Positions 24,244 through 33,110 are shown, counted from the first letter of the stretch. The stretch is 64,000 nucleotides of DNA from Treponema pectinovorum (GCF_900497595.1 NZ_UFQO01000004.1:1-64000), one strand, 5' to 3'. Made by a program: numbers and translations. Notes: a model not told the origin generated them from the sequence alone.

Positions 24244-25425
24244 TTAAGCAAAAATTGGACGAACTTTTATTACCGCCTGACAGTTTTCCAATGCGGTGAG
24301 AGTTTCGTCTTCGACTTTTCCGTCAACATCGATAAGCGCATAAGCTATGTCTCCACGGCTCTGGTCAACTATTCCTGCAATATTGAGTTTTGCATCGCCA
24401 AGGATTGTCGTAAATTTTGCTATCATTCCCGGCACATTTTTATGTGCTATGCAAAGCCTTGTTCCTTTTTCTGGGATTGGAGTCTCGATTGTCGCTCTTG
24501 GGAAATTTACAGAATTTACGATTGCACCTGTTTCCAAAAATGCCCTCAATTCTTTTACGGCCATTATTGCGCAGTTGTCTTCTGCTTCTGGAGTTGAAGC
24601 GCCCAAATGTGGCATACAGATTACTTTGTCGCACTTTATTAGTTCTTCGTCAGCAAAATCTGTTACATGAGAAGCAACCTTGCCCGATTCCAACGCTTTT
24701 AGCATATCTGCATTGTTTACAAGTCCGCCGCGTGCAAGGTTTATAATGCGCACTCCATTTTTCATCAGTTTTATAGAAGAAGAATTTATCATTCCTTTGG
24801 TTTCGTCCGTCTGCGGAACGTGAACCGTTATATAATCCGCTTTTTTGTAGAGGCTGTCCAAAGTTTCAGAAATTTTTACATTGTGGTCGAGCGAAAGTGC
24901 GGCCTTTACAGAAAGGAAGGGGTCGTATCCTACTACATTCATTCCAAGTGCAATTGCGATGTTTGCAACCTGAGCACCTATTGCGCCTAACCCGATAACG
25001 CCAAGAGTTTTGCCTTTTACTTCTGGTCCTACGAAATTTGATTTTCCCTTTTCTGCAAGGGCAGCAATTTCGTCTCCTTTACCTTTTAGTTCTGTGTTTA
25101 CCCATCTGTTTGCCTGCACAACTGGACGGCTAGAAAGCAAAATAGAAAGGATAACGAGTTCTTTTACCGCGTTTGAATTTGCTCCTGGAGTATTGAATAC
25201 AACAACTCCTTTTTCTGCTAATTCCTGGCATGGAATATTGTTAGTTCCAGCACCTGCCCTTGAAACTGCTTTTGTATTTGCAGAAAGGCTCATTTCGTGC
25301 ATATCAGCAGAGCGGACAAGAATTGCGTCCGGGTTATTTATTTCTGTTGCAACTTCGTAACTGTCGCGAGGAAAGTCGTTTAAGCCAACTGAACTTATCT
25401 TATTTAGCGTTTGAATTTTAAACAT
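24244..25425 (-). CDS. serA: D-3-phosphoglycerate dehydrogenase
   Basis: First step of serine synthesis: NAD-dependent oxidation of 3-phosphoglycerate. 393 residues. The Rossmann motif GVIGLGAIGAQVA lies near residue 143, followed by the D-2-hydroxyacid dehydrogenase signature and the catalytic pair region with ARGGLV and CMPHLGAST. A C-terminal ACT-like segment (LCIAHKNVPGMIAKFTTIL, about residues 321-339) may give serine feedback. This is the short form, without the extra intervening domain of the longest SerA proteins. AAGGAGA precedes the ATG. It lies downstream of serC, with repeat copy D1 in the 135-bp gap. Confidence 0.95.
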   Translation of the reverse strand: MFKIQTLNKISSVGLNDFPRDSYEVATEINNPDAILVRSADMHEMSLSANTKAVSRAGAGTNNIPCQELAEKGVVVFNTPGANSNAVKELVILSILLSSRPVVQANRWVNTELKGKGDEIAALAEKGKSNFVGPEVKGKTLGVIGLGAIGAQVANIAIALGMNVVGYDPFLSVKAALSLDHNVKISETLDSLYKKADYITVHVPQTDETKGMINSSSIKLMKNGVRIINLARGGLVNNADMLKALESGKVASHVTDFADEELIKCDKVICMPHLGASTPEAEDNCAIMAVKELRAFLETGAIVNSVNFPRATIETPIPEKGTRLCIAHKNVPGMIAKFTTILGDAKLNIAGIVDQSRGDIAYALIDVDGKVEDETLTALENCQAVIKVRPIFA

Positions 25426-25460
25426 TGTTTTCTCCTTGATAAAAAATCAAAATTTAATTA

Positions 25461-25550
25461 GAGGAGGGGAGAGCGCTCCCCTGCGGCCGCACTGCGTTGC
25501 GTCCTACCCCTTCACCTAAGGGCAAAGCCTTGTCTGTGCGCCCTTAAAAA
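25461..25550. repeat. GC-rich intergenic repeat, copy D1
   Basis: GGGGAG-AGCG-CTCCCC forms a hairpin near 25466-25481, and CTACCCCTTC follows. Copy D2 near 37 kb has the same pieces in the same order (a GAGGGGAA/TTCCCCTC hairpin, then CTACCCCTTC). It sits between serC and serA and could cause partial termination or a processing site inside the operon. Confidence 0.55.
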
Positions 25551-25560
25551 CCCGCAGTCT

Positions 25561-26685
25561 TTAGTTTTCTTCTGCAAATTTCTTCATAAAGGCTACTAAA
25601 GCCTTTACACCGTCCATCGTCATTGCGTTATAAATGGAAGCACGCATACCGCCGACCAATCTGTGTCCCTTTAAGTTTATAAGACCTTGTGCTTCCGCCT
25701 GTTTTACAAATTTAGAATTTATTTCTTTTTCTTTTGCAAGAGATGCTTCGTCTTGCGCTCCATTTGAGTATTTTGTAAGGAACGGAACGTTCATAAGAGA
25801 GCGGCTGCCTTTTTCTGCTGTCGCATGGTAAAAGTCGGAAGTGTCAAGAAAGTTGTAGAGATAGTCTGCTTTTTCCTTGTTCAATTTTAACATTCCTTGT
25901 GCGCCACCATTTTTTTCTATCCAATGCAAAACCTTGTTTAAAACGTAGATTATGTAGCAAGGAGGAGTGTTGTACATAGATTCATTTTCCGAATGTGTTT
26001 TGTAGCAAAGCATTGTTGGAGTTCCTGGCAGGCAGTTTTCTGGCTCTGGTATTAAATCTTCGCGGATTATAACAAGGGTAACTCCTGCTGGAGCAAGATT
26101 TTTTTGTGCGCCTGCAAAAACAAGCCCAAATTTTGAAACATCGAGTGGTTCAGAAAGAACACAAGAAGAAATATCTGCTACAAGAGGAATGTTTCCTGTT
26201 TCTGGAATATATTCGTAATGAGTTCCCATTATGGTGTTGTTAAAACAGATGTAAGCGTAGTCGTAGTTGCCTTCGATTTTTTCTACACGCGGAATGTACG
26301 AATAGTTTTTATCCTTTGAAGAAGCGATTATATCAACTTCGACTCCGAGTTTTTTTGCTTCCGCAGCGGCTTTTTTTGCCCAAACCCCAGTTTCAATGTA
26401 AGCGGCTTTTTTGTTTTTTATTCCAAGATTCTGTGCAACCATTGCAAATTGAGTTGAACCACCGCCCTGTAAAAAAAGAACTTTGTAGTTTGAAGGCACA
26501 TTCATCAGTTTGCGAACCATCGCTTCTGCTTCTTGAATTATAGGCTCAAAAGCATTTGAACGGTGGCTCATTTCCATAACAGACTGACCTGTTCCCTTGT
26601 AATTGAGCATTTCTGCTGCACATTCTTTTAAAACTTCTTCTGGAAGGCATGAAGGTCCTGCGCTAAAGTTATACACTCTTTCCAT
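25561..26685 (-). CDS. serC: Phosphoserine aminotransferase
   Basis: PLP-dependent enzyme that makes phosphoserine from 3-phosphohydroxypyruvate and glutamate. 374 residues, starting MERVYNFSAGPSCLPEEVL, typical of SerC. The PLP lysine is in FAGAQKNLAPAG; substrate residues are in MSHRS near residue 40 and in the C-terminal HRLVGGMRASIYN. It also belongs to vitamin B6 synthesis in some bacteria. AGGAG precedes the ATG by 11 bp. It is first in an operon with serA, under a predicted promoter with a CRP-type palindrome upstream. serB is not in the window. Confidence 0.96.
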   Translation of the reverse strand: MERVYNFSAGPSCLPEEVLKECAAEMLNYKGTGQSVMEMSHRSNAFEPIIQEAEAMVRKLMNVPSNYKVLFLQGGGSTQFAMVAQNLGIKNKKAAYIETGVWAKKAAAEAKKLGVEVDIIASSKDKNYSYIPRVEKIEGNYDYAYICFNNTIMGTHYEYIPETGNIPLVADISSCVLSEPLDVSKFGLVFAGAQKNLAPAGVTLVIIREDLIPEPENCLPGTPTMLCYKTHSENESMYNTPPCYIIYVLNKVLHWIEKNGGAQGMLKLNKEKADYLYNFLDTSDFYHATAEKGSRSLMNVPFLTKYSNGAQDEASLAKEKEINSKFVKQAEAQGLINLKGHRLVGGMRASIYNAMTMDGVKALVAFMKKFAEEN

Positions 26686-26736
26686 ATAAATTAACTCCTA
26701 GTGATAACGGTAAGTGTTCCGAATTTTTATTTTGCA

Positions 26737-26766
26737 AGTATAGGGAATTTAGACAGGGCAGGGCAA
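26737..26766 (-). promoter_or_regulatory. Putative serC promoter
   Basis: On the minus strand TTGCCC (26761-26766) and TATACT (26737-26742) have 18-bp spacing; predicted start near 26730. Confidence 0.5.
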
Positions 26767-26792
26767 GGAAAAATCATATTTTTGCGGTTTTA

Positions 26793-26810
26793 TTGTGAAA
26801 AAAATCACAA
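26793..26810. promoter_or_regulatory. CRP/FNR- or Rex-type operator upstream of serC
   Basis: TTGTGA-N6-TCACAA is a perfect palindrome that matches the CRP half-sites (TGTGA/TCACA) and nearly matches the Rex consensus TTGTGAA-N4-TTCACAA. Its centre is about 71.5 bp before the predicted serC transcription start and 86 bp beyond the rex stop codon. Confidence 0.65.
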
Positions 26811-26896
26811 AGATGTATTTAAAGAAGATTTGAAGGGAAAAAAGATGAAATGATGAAAGTTAAAAATGGAAGTCTGAAAGAGATAAATGGCAAAAC

Positions 26897-27502
26897 TCAA
26901 AATGCAATTTTAGAAAGCAATGCACTCGGCGAAGCGTTTGTAAGTTTTATGTTTTTTGGAAGAGAAAGAACTGTGTTCGTGTAATTTATTATCGCTTTTA
27001 TGCCATAGTTTACGAGGCGCTCTGCCATAAACTGTGCTTTTTCATCGGCAACTGCAAGCAGAGCAAAGTTTATGTTTAACTGTCGAATTTTTGTTTCTAA
27101 ATCCAAAGTTGGAAACAGAGGAATTTTCGTTTTTATCAGGTCGAGGCGGTTTTGATTCGTATCGAACCCTGCAACAAGGCTAAAGGGAGTTTTTTCAAAA
27201 AAAATCGGATTAAGCAGCGCCTGCCCAATTTCAGAAAGCCCTACGATGCAGACATTTTGCTTTATTAAAGGCAGGTTAAAACCTAGCGCAGAATCAATAC
27301 CTTGTTTTAAAGATTTTACATCGTAGCCGTTACTCACTCCAAAGTGTAGCCCCAAAAGCGAGAGGTCTTTTCGTATTGTAGTGTCGCTCCAGCCTGTGAG
27401 TTCTGCGATTTTTAGCGAAGTGAGCCTCGTTTGAGTTTGCTGGCTTAAAAGGCGCGAGAGAATTAAAAGTCTTTTTTTTGAATTTTCTGATATTTCTTTC
27501 AT
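26897..27502 (-). CDS. rex: Redox-sensing transcriptional repressor Rex
   Basis: 201 residues. An N-terminal winged helix (about 8-75) contains IAELTGWSDTTIRKDLSLLG, the part of Rex that reads the operator. A Rossmann domain follows and senses the NADH/NAD ratio. The nucleotide motif reads VGLSEIGQALL, so the middle Gly of GxGxxG is Ser here. A C-terminal helix for domain swapping is present but short. Rex usually represses fermentation genes such as pfl and alcohol or lactate dehydrogenases, consistent with nearby pflB. The gene lies 20 bp after the rhomboid gene on the same strand, so they are probably co-transcribed. No good ribosome binding site was seen. Confidence 0.88.
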   Translation of the reverse strand: MKEISENSKKRLLILSRLLSQQTQTRLTSLKIAELTGWSDTTIRKDLSLLGLHFGVSNGYDVKSLKQGIDSALGFNLPLIKQNVCIVGLSEIGQALLNPIFFEKTPFSLVAGFDTNQNRLDLIKTKIPLFPTLDLETKIRQLNINFALLAVADEKAQFMAERLVNYGIKAIINYTNTVLSLPKNIKLTNASPSALLSKIAF

Positions 27503-27522
27503 GTTTTCAATTTTGCGTTTGT

Positions 27523-28266
27523 TTAGAGTTTTATCGTTCCGATTACGGTTGCATCATCTTCTGAGTAAGATTTATTTTTTTTCTTGGATTGAGTTTTGTT
27601 TCTTGGGGAATTTTCATCAATTTCTTTTAATCGATTTTCGCGTTCCTGTTCGCTTAAATTTTCTTTAGATTCGATTTTTTTTGTTGCTTTTGAAGAATGA
27701 ACGAATGCAAATACAGAACCGCAAAGCCCGCCTATTATATGTGCAATGGTTGAAACATTTTGTTCAGATGGCGAAATCAGTTCCCTTGCAATGTAAACGC
27801 CGATTATCATTATAAAAGAAAACGGAATCGTGTGCTGTTTTAAAGTGCTCAAAGAAGCAAGTACAATCAGCATAAAGCCGATTCCGCTTGAACCTGCCAA
27901 AAAAGTGGTTAAAAATAAAGCATTTATAAGACCTGTTATAAAAGCTGTTAAAATCATCATAAAAGCGAGTCGTAAAGAACCGTATCGCTCTTCCATTAGA
28001 GGTCCGAGCAACAATATAAAAGAAAGATTCCCCAGAAGATGATTTATATCCGCGTGTCCAAAAACATGGATAAAGAGTTTTATATAGCAAAAGGTGTTTG
28101 TCCAGTCAAAAGGAACATGCGAATTTTTGTTTCCCGGAACTGCAAAGAACATGCGGACGATTTTTCCATGAGTAAGATACTGGTCTAATACGACGATGAA
28201 GATGCAACAAATCGAAAAAGTGAGCGTTACAGGCGCGTTGTACGAAAGTCTAAAACCTTTTTTCAT
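27523..28266 (-). CDS. Rhomboid-family intramembrane serine protease
   Basis: 247 residues with about six transmembrane helices in the first 195. The catalytic serine is in AGSSGIGF near residue 128, and the catalytic histidine is in STIAHIIGG. HLLGNLSFILLLGPLMEERYG matches the conserved second-helix region with the HxxxN-type motif. A charged cytosolic tail of about 55 residues, rich in Lys, Glu and Ser, ends the protein. It would cleave transmembrane substrates, none of which is identifiable here. The ATG lies 6 bp after GATAAT with no ribosome binding site. It is first in an operon with rex. Confidence 0.9.
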   Translation of the reverse strand: MKKGFRLSYNAPVTLTFSICCIFIVVLDQYLTHGKIVRMFFAVPGNKNSHVPFDWTNTFCYIKLFIHVFGHADINHLLGNLSFILLLGPLMEERYGSLRLAFMMILTAFITGLINALFLTTFLAGSSGIGFMLIVLASLSTLKQHTIPFSFIMIIGVYIARELISPSEQNVSTIAHIIGGLCGSVFAFVHSSKATKKIESKENLSEQERENRLKEIDENSPRNKTQSKKKNKSYSEDDATVIGTIKL

Positions 28267-28272
28267 AGAGAT

Positions 28273-28278
28273 ATTATC
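28273..28278 (-). promoter_or_regulatory. -10 element of the rhomboid-rex operon, leaderless arrangement
   Basis: GATAAT on the minus strand lies 6 bp before the rhomboid ATG. No clear -35 was found. Confidence 0.4.
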
Positions 28279-28330
28279 GGATAAAATTTTAGTGCAGTTG
28301 AGACGGGGCTTTTGAAAATGACGATTAGGA

Positions 28331-28360
28331 TTGAATTGAAATTGAATATTGCATTAAAAT
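28331..28360 (+). promoter_or_regulatory. Promoter of the ACT-domain gene, leaderless arrangement
   Basis: TTGAAT (28331-28336) and TAAAAT (28355-28360) with 18-bp spacing; the -10 ends 8 bp before the ATG at 28369. Confidence 0.55.
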
Positions 28361-28368
28361 ACATAATT

Positions 28369-28638
28369 ATGAACGCAATTATAACAGTCGTTGGAAAAGA
28401 CAAAGTCGGAATAATAGCAAAAGTCAGTGCGATTCTTGCAGAACACGATGTTAATGTGGCAGATATAACGCAGACAATCCTTTCTGGTAATTTTGTAATG
28501 ATGATGATGGTCAGCATGGAAGGAGCAAAATTGTCCGTCGACGGTTTGCGCACGGTTTTAAACGAAGCGAGTTCTAAAATGAATGTCGAAATAAATGTGA
28601 TGGCGGAAAAAGTTTTTTCTTCGATGAATCGCATTTAA
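28369..28638 (+). CDS. ACT domain-containing protein (UPF0237 family)
   Basis: 89 residues, a single ACT domain: AIITVVGKDKVGIIAKVSAIL, then NVADITQTILSGNFVMMMMV. It matches the small UPF0237 family related to the glycine-cleavage regulator GcvR. ACT domains bind amino acids, but the ligand and partner are unknown. I start it at 28369. The in-frame ATG 19 codons upstream lies across the predicted promoter and would add a stretch not found in the family. It is divergent from the rhomboid gene and stands alone. Confidence 0.88.
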   Translation: MNAIITVVGKDKVGIIAKVSAILAEHDVNVADITQTILSGNFVMMMMVSMEGAKLSVDGLRTVLNEASSKMNVEINVMAEKVFSSMNRI

Positions 28639-28781
28639 TTTTTGCGACACAGTTTTTTTGCTCTTGAGATTTTTGCAAATTTAGTGAAAGAGATTTTTTG
28701 ATTTTTTTGTAGTTTTCAAAGTTGTTTTGTCGAAATGTTGAATTTTGTGTAACGAAATTATTTTCGCTGGCGTGTCTTTGT

Positions 28782-29543
28782 TTATTTTTTTGCAACAATT
28801 ACCATCGTTCGTGCTTTTTCATTGTAGGGGCTAAAGTCAAAATCGCCGTAAACTTCAACAGAAGTAAAACCTATTCCGCTTAAAATTCTTTTTAATTCAA
28901 CAGCGGAATAAAGCCTCTGTACAAATTCGTGCTCAATTCGCTGTCCTGTTTCCTTGTCTATTAAAATCCATTTTGAGCGCAAACCTTCCCAAGCACCTTC
29001 AACTTTAAACTCTGTTAAGACTGTTTTTCCTGCCCTGTCGAACCATTCGCCTTCCGTAAAATAGAGGATTGCAGTTTCTCTGCTTGTGCATTCAAAGATG
29101 AACCAGCCGCCGTCTTTTATGCTGTCAAAAATGTTTTTAAGAATTTTTACATCTTCTTCTATGCTTTCGCAGTAGCCAAAAGAAGTGTAGAGATTTATTG
29201 CACAATCGAATTTTTTTTCGGAAACGAAGTTTCGTAAGTCTGCTTTTATAAGTTCAATTTTCAATTCCTCGTCGTCTGCGCTCTCTTTTGCTGCGTCCAA
29301 TTCGCTTTGAATCAAATCCACACCAGTTACATCCATTCCAAGCCTTGCAAGTTCCAAACTTATTCTTCCAGGACCGCAACCTGCATCTAGGATTGAACTG
29401 CCTTTTTTTAGACCTGCAATTTTGCAGACATCTTCTGCGACAGCTGGCGCTTCTGCCCAATGTTGTACATCGAACATTATAGGACCGTAATTGTTCCAGA
29501 ATGATTCTTCTTCAAACCACTGCTTCTTTGATTTTTTTGCCAT
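28782..29543 (-). CDS. Class I SAM-dependent methyltransferase
   Basis: About 253 residues. The SAM-binding motif I is ILDAGCGPGRISLEL (about residues 52-66), followed by the acidic motif II VTGVDLIQSELDAA and motif III region IKADLRNF, then FDCAINLYTSFGY. It belongs to the broad class I family; the substrate cannot be predicted. In-frame start codons upstream (29564 and 29594) are possible. I prefer MAKKSKKQWF at 29543, which has AGGAG 13 bp upstream, but this is uncertain. It is separated from uvrC by 74 bp on the same strand and may be co-transcribed with it. Confidence 0.82.
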   Translation of the reverse strand: MAKKSKKQWFEEESFWNNYGPIMFDVQHWAEAPAVAEDVCKIAGLKKGSSILDAGCGPGRISLELARLGMDVTGVDLIQSELDAAKESADDEELKIELIKADLRNFVSEKKFDCAINLYTSFGYCESIEEDVKILKNIFDSIKDGGWFIFECTSRETAILYFTEGEWFDRAGKTVLTEFKVEGAWEGLRSKWILIDKETGQRIEHEFVQRLYSAVELKRILSGIGFTSVEVYGDFDFSPYNEKARTMVIVAKK

Positions 29544-29617
29544 TGAACTGCTTCGTCTCCTCATAACTTTTTGTTGTTGATAAGATTGTAGCACAGATTG
29601 GAGCTTTGTTAAGCGAC

Positions 29618-31606
29618 TTAATTTTCTGCAACTTTTAAATCTAAGGCATCAAGAGCAAGCCTTGCTGCATAAGATGCATTTTTATCTTCGCTGTCTTGCG
29701 TTTTTTCTAGTTTTGTGTCTAAGACGAGTTTTTCGCTTTCTTTTCGTTTGCTGCGCTGATTTTCGAGGAGTTTTGCGCTTTCTAAAATTTCGTTTGCGTT
29801 TCCTTCATTTAAGTTCAGGATTTTAGAAAGTTCTTTTGCAGAAGATTTTGCCAGTTCTTCCAAAGTTGTAAATTTTTGGAGCAAAATTTTTTCTCTCTTT
29901 TCTGCAACATGCGGAAGTTCCAAAAAAATGCTCTTTGTGTTTTCTTTTGTACGCAGATTTTGATTTCTGCTTGTTGCAAAGCGGTGAGTTTCATCTCTAA
30001 CTCGTTGTAAAAGCCGTAAAGCATCGCTTCGTTTCGGGAGGCAAATCGGTTTTGATGAATGTGGACGCCAGATTTCTTCATCGCGCTTTGCAAGACCCGC
30101 GATAGGAATTTCTAAATCTAGTGCTTTTAAAATTGAATCCACAGCATTTACCTGACCGATTCCTCCATCGATCAAAATCAAATCTGGAAAATCCTTTTCT
30201 TCATTCTTTAACCTTGAATAACGGCGGGTTGCGGCTTCTTTCATTGAAGCAAAATCATCTATGATGCCATTTGTTGTTTTGAGCCTAAAATATCTGTAAT
30301 TTTTTTTGTCGGGATTTCCTTTCCAAAAACTTATTAAAGACGCAACCGGGAATTTTCCGCCGATGTGCGCAATGTCAAAGCCTTCAATTCTGTTTGGAAT
30401 ATTTGGGAGAGCGAGCAAAGTTTTTAATTCTTCAAGTGCAGGAGTGTCGCCTCGTTCTCTAAGCCGCCTTATTATGTCTTCGTGCGCATTTGTTTTTGCC
30501 ATGTTTAAGGTTGCAGCGTGGCGGCGATTTTCTGGAGTCAGCCTTTTGTCGTCTTCTTTCGCACTTATCTTTATGATTTTCGTCGTCTGAGTTTTTTTGT
30601 TTTCATCGTTTTGGTTTAGCCACTCGCTTAAAAATTCCTTATTGTCTTCGTCTGTAACGTAAATTGTAGGTGGCAAATCTTTTTTGTCTGCATAATAGGC
30701 AACTGCAAATTCTTCGAGCAATTCTTCGTCTTCTGCAAGGCTTTCTACTCTAAAATTGTCGCGTCCTAAGAGCTTGCCGCCTCGAATTTTTAAAACTGTA
30801 AAACTTACCAGTTCGCCTTCTCGCCAATGTGCAATGTAATCGCGGTCTTCAAAGGTGTCGAATCCTTCTACCAGATTCTGATTCTGCATTATCGTAAGCG
30901 CCTTTATGCCATCTCTAAGCCTAGCCGCTTTTTCAAAATTCAGATTTGCGGCTGCTTCTTTCATCTGCGCCTTGAGTTTTACAAGTGTTTCATCGCCTTT
31001 TCCCTCAAGTAAGGACTTTATTTCTTCGATATATTCTGTATAGGACTCTCTGGTGATTTTTGAACAGCAGGGCGCTTTGCACCGTCCGATGTGATAATAC
31101 ATGCAGGGATTTGCTCTTTTTTTTAAGGTTCTGCAATGGCGCACTGGATACAACTTGTAAAGAGCTTCTATGAAAGTATCCAATGCGCCAGCGTCTGGGT
31201 AAGGCCCAAAATAAGTTGAACCGTCTTTTTTTAAAAGGCGGGTTTTGTAAAAGCGTGGAAATTCTTCGTTCGTTATTTTTAGCGATGGATAAGATTTTCC
31301 GTCTTTTAGTTGAATATTGTAGCGAGGTTCATATTTTTTTATGAGGTTGTTTTCCAAAAGAAACGCTTCGTATTCGTTGGACGTTGTTATGTATTCGATT
31401 GATTTTGCATTGGAAACCAGCATCTGCACTTTGATGTGGCGTTCTCCTGAAAAGTAGGATGAGAGTCTGCTTTTTAGATTTTTGGCTTTGCCTACATATA
31501 TGACGGTTCCTTCGTTGTTCCGCCAAAGATATACACCGCTTGAGGAGGGCGCTTTTAGTGCGGTTTCGTGAAGTTTTTCATAAGCCGGATTGATGGTCGT
31601 ATTCAT
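29618..31606 (-). CDS. uvrC: Excinuclease ABC subunit C
   Basis: Makes both incisions in nucleotide excision repair. 662 residues with the full domain set: an N-terminal GIY-YIG nuclease (SGVYLWRNNEGTVIYVGKAKN, about 19-39), the Cys-rich region, a UVR motif (LNFEKAARLRDGIKAL, about 217), the RNase H-like C-terminal endonuclease (EGFDIAHIGGKFPVAS, LILIDGGIGQVNA) and a C-terminal helix-hairpin-helix stretch. An extra charged tail of about 55 residues follows. The start codon is only 4 bp from the start codon of the divergent LamG/FN3 gene, so its promoter must lie within that gene's coding sequence. Confidence 0.96.
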   Translation of the reverse strand: MNTTINPAYEKLHETALKAPSSSGVYLWRNNEGTVIYVGKAKNLKSRLSSYFSGERHIKVQMLVSNAKSIEYITTSNEYEAFLLENNLIKKYEPRYNIQLKDGKSYPSLKITNEEFPRFYKTRLLKKDGSTYFGPYPDAGALDTFIEALYKLYPVRHCRTLKKRANPCMYYHIGRCKAPCCSKITRESYTEYIEEIKSLLEGKGDETLVKLKAQMKEAAANLNFEKAARLRDGIKALTIMQNQNLVEGFDTFEDRDYIAHWREGELVSFTVLKIRGGKLLGRDNFRVESLAEDEELLEEFAVAYYADKKDLPPTIYVTDEDNKEFLSEWLNQNDENKKTQTTKIIKISAKEDDKRLTPENRRHAATLNMAKTNAHEDIIRRLRERGDTPALEELKTLLALPNIPNRIEGFDIAHIGGKFPVASLISFWKGNPDKKNYRYFRLKTTNGIIDDFASMKEAATRRYSRLKNEEKDFPDLILIDGGIGQVNAVDSILKALDLEIPIAGLAKRDEEIWRPHSSKPICLPKRSDALRLLQRVRDETHRFATSRNQNLRTKENTKSIFLELPHVAEKREKILLQKFTTLEELAKSSAKELSKILNLNEGNANEILESAKLLENQRSKRKESEKLVLDTKLEKTQDSEDKNASYAARLALDALDLKVAEN

Positions 31607-31610
31607 TTTT

Positions 31611-33110
31611 ATGAAGAAATTTTCTTTTGCTCGTATTCTAGCATATTTTGCACTCTGTTTTTCAACTACTTTTTTTGTCTATGCTCAGGAAAAAACAATA
31701 ATTTTGGGCGGTCAAAATGGCTGGAAAAATATTTCATCGTTTTCTGGAGTTACAACAGGAAAGGGACAGTTTGGTTTTGAAAGTCTGCAACTCGAAAGTA
31801 AAATGGCTGGAATCGACGAAAATACAGATTTGCTTTTGAGTTTTGATTCTGGTGTTATAAAGGAAGATACAGGCCGCTACGATATACTCGAAAATCACCT
31901 TGTTTTAACTGACAAGTCTATAAAGGGTAAAGGAGCAGCTTTGAGCCGAGGTGTTTCTAAAGGGATAACCTTGCAAGGCAACAAAAATTCCGTTTTTGGT
32001 TCGGCAGGGCTTGCAAGCTCGTTCATTGTTGAATTCTACCTTGCGCCTTCTCTTTCTGAAAATGGCGAAAAAATATACTCGTGGCGGAGTTCTATGAATT
32101 ATTCCAATTATTCAGAATTTCAGAACATCACGGCGGTTTTCAATAATAACAAACTTGAATGGAAATTTAAGAATGTGTTTCCTTCTTACAAGAAAAGCGA
32201 AGTTATTTTAAAAGGCTATAATGCGGTAGTTCCAGGCGAGTGGAAGAGGCACACTATAAGTTTTGACGAAGAAACAGGATGCCTTGAATATTTAGTCGAC
32301 GGAAAAACAGAAGACATAAAATACATAACTTCAACAGGGCACGAAGGCGGTGCGGTTTGTATGCCAGTCCTGGGCGCACATTCAGTTTTAGAAATTTGTC
32401 CAGCCTACACAGGCCGCATAGACCACATAAGGATAGTTAGAAGTTCATACGAAAAAAACGGCGAGGATATTTTTGAAAATGGAAACGCGCATTTTAAAAC
32501 TTCTGGCGGTCGTTTTGTAAGCGAACCACTTTTTCTTGAGCGCACTTCCACTTTAAAAAGCATAGATTCAATCATGAGTGTTCCTTCAGAAACTGATGTA
32601 AAATTCTATGTTCGCGCTGGCGATAACTGTTACTGTTGGACGGAAGATGAACCTAAGTGGCAGGAAGTTACTATTGGAGAAAAAATTGAAGGCGTAACAG
32701 GTTCGTATTTTCAAATTGCAGGCGAACTTTTCCCAGACGGCAACGGTTTAAAAACACCTTCCATCACAGAATTGACTTTAACTTACACTCAACTCGAATT
32801 ACCGCTCCCACCTTTTTATGTAGATGCTCAAGCAGGCGACAGAAGTGTAACTTTAACTTGGAATTATTCGGTAGATGACAGCGCAGGCGGATATTATGTC
32901 TACTACGGAAACCGTCCAGGCGAATATTTGGGCAGAGTTGCCACACAAGGTTTATCTCCTATAAATGCAGGAAACACAACATCTTTAACTTTGACAGGAC
33001 TTGAAAACGATAAAATCTATTATTTTGCAATCGTTTCGTATTCGCGTTTTGACGAACGTTTACGGGGCGAATTTTCAAAAGAAGTTTTTGCTAGGCCTTC
33101 AAAGCGGTAG
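31611..33110 (+). CDS. Exported LamG-like and fibronectin type III protein
   Basis: 499 residues. The N-terminal signal peptide MKKFSFARILAYFALCFSTT ends near VYAQE. A concanavalin/LamG-like beta domain (about 90-290) contains PGEWKRHTISFDEETGCLEY and GRIDHIRIVRSS. A C-terminal FN3 domain (about 400-495) contains VTLTWNYSVDDSAGGYYVYYG and LTGLENDKIYYFAIVSYS. No enzymatic motif is visible, so a binding or structural role outside the cytoplasm is likely. I use ATG 31611, seven codons into the longest frame, because the signal peptide starts there and uvrC starts at 31606. It is followed by the TPR gene after 64 bp. Confidence 0.8.
   Translation: MKKFSFARILAYFALCFSTTFFVYAQEKTIILGGQNGWKNISSFSGVTTGKGQFGFESLQLESKMAGIDENTDLLLSFDSGVIKEDTGRYDILENHLVLTDKSIKGKGAALSRGVSKGITLQGNKNSVFGSAGLASSFIVEFYLAPSLSENGEKIYSWRSSMNYSNYSEFQNITAVFNNNKLEWKFKNVFPSYKKSEVILKGYNAVVPGEWKRHTISFDEETGCLEYLVDGKTEDIKYITSTGHEGGAVCMPVLGAHSVLEICPAYTGRIDHIRIVRSSYEKNGEDIFENGNAHFKTSGGRFVSEPLFLERTSTLKSIDSIMSVPSETDVKFYVRAGDNCYCWTEDEPKWQEVTIGEKIEGVTGSYFQIAGELFPDGNGLKTPSITELTLTYTQLELPLPPFYVDAQAGDRSVTLTWNYSVDDSAGGYYVYYGNRPGEYLGRVATQGLSPINAGNTTSLTLTGLENDKIYYFAIVSYSRFDERLRGEFSKEVFARPSKR
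31635..31640 (-). promoter_or_regulatory. Putative uvrC promoter inside the divergent gene
   Basis: An extended -10 (TGC-TAGAAT on the minus strand) with TTGAAA 19 bp upstream; predicted start near 31628, inside the signal peptide codons of the LamG/FN3 gene. Confidence 0.4.
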
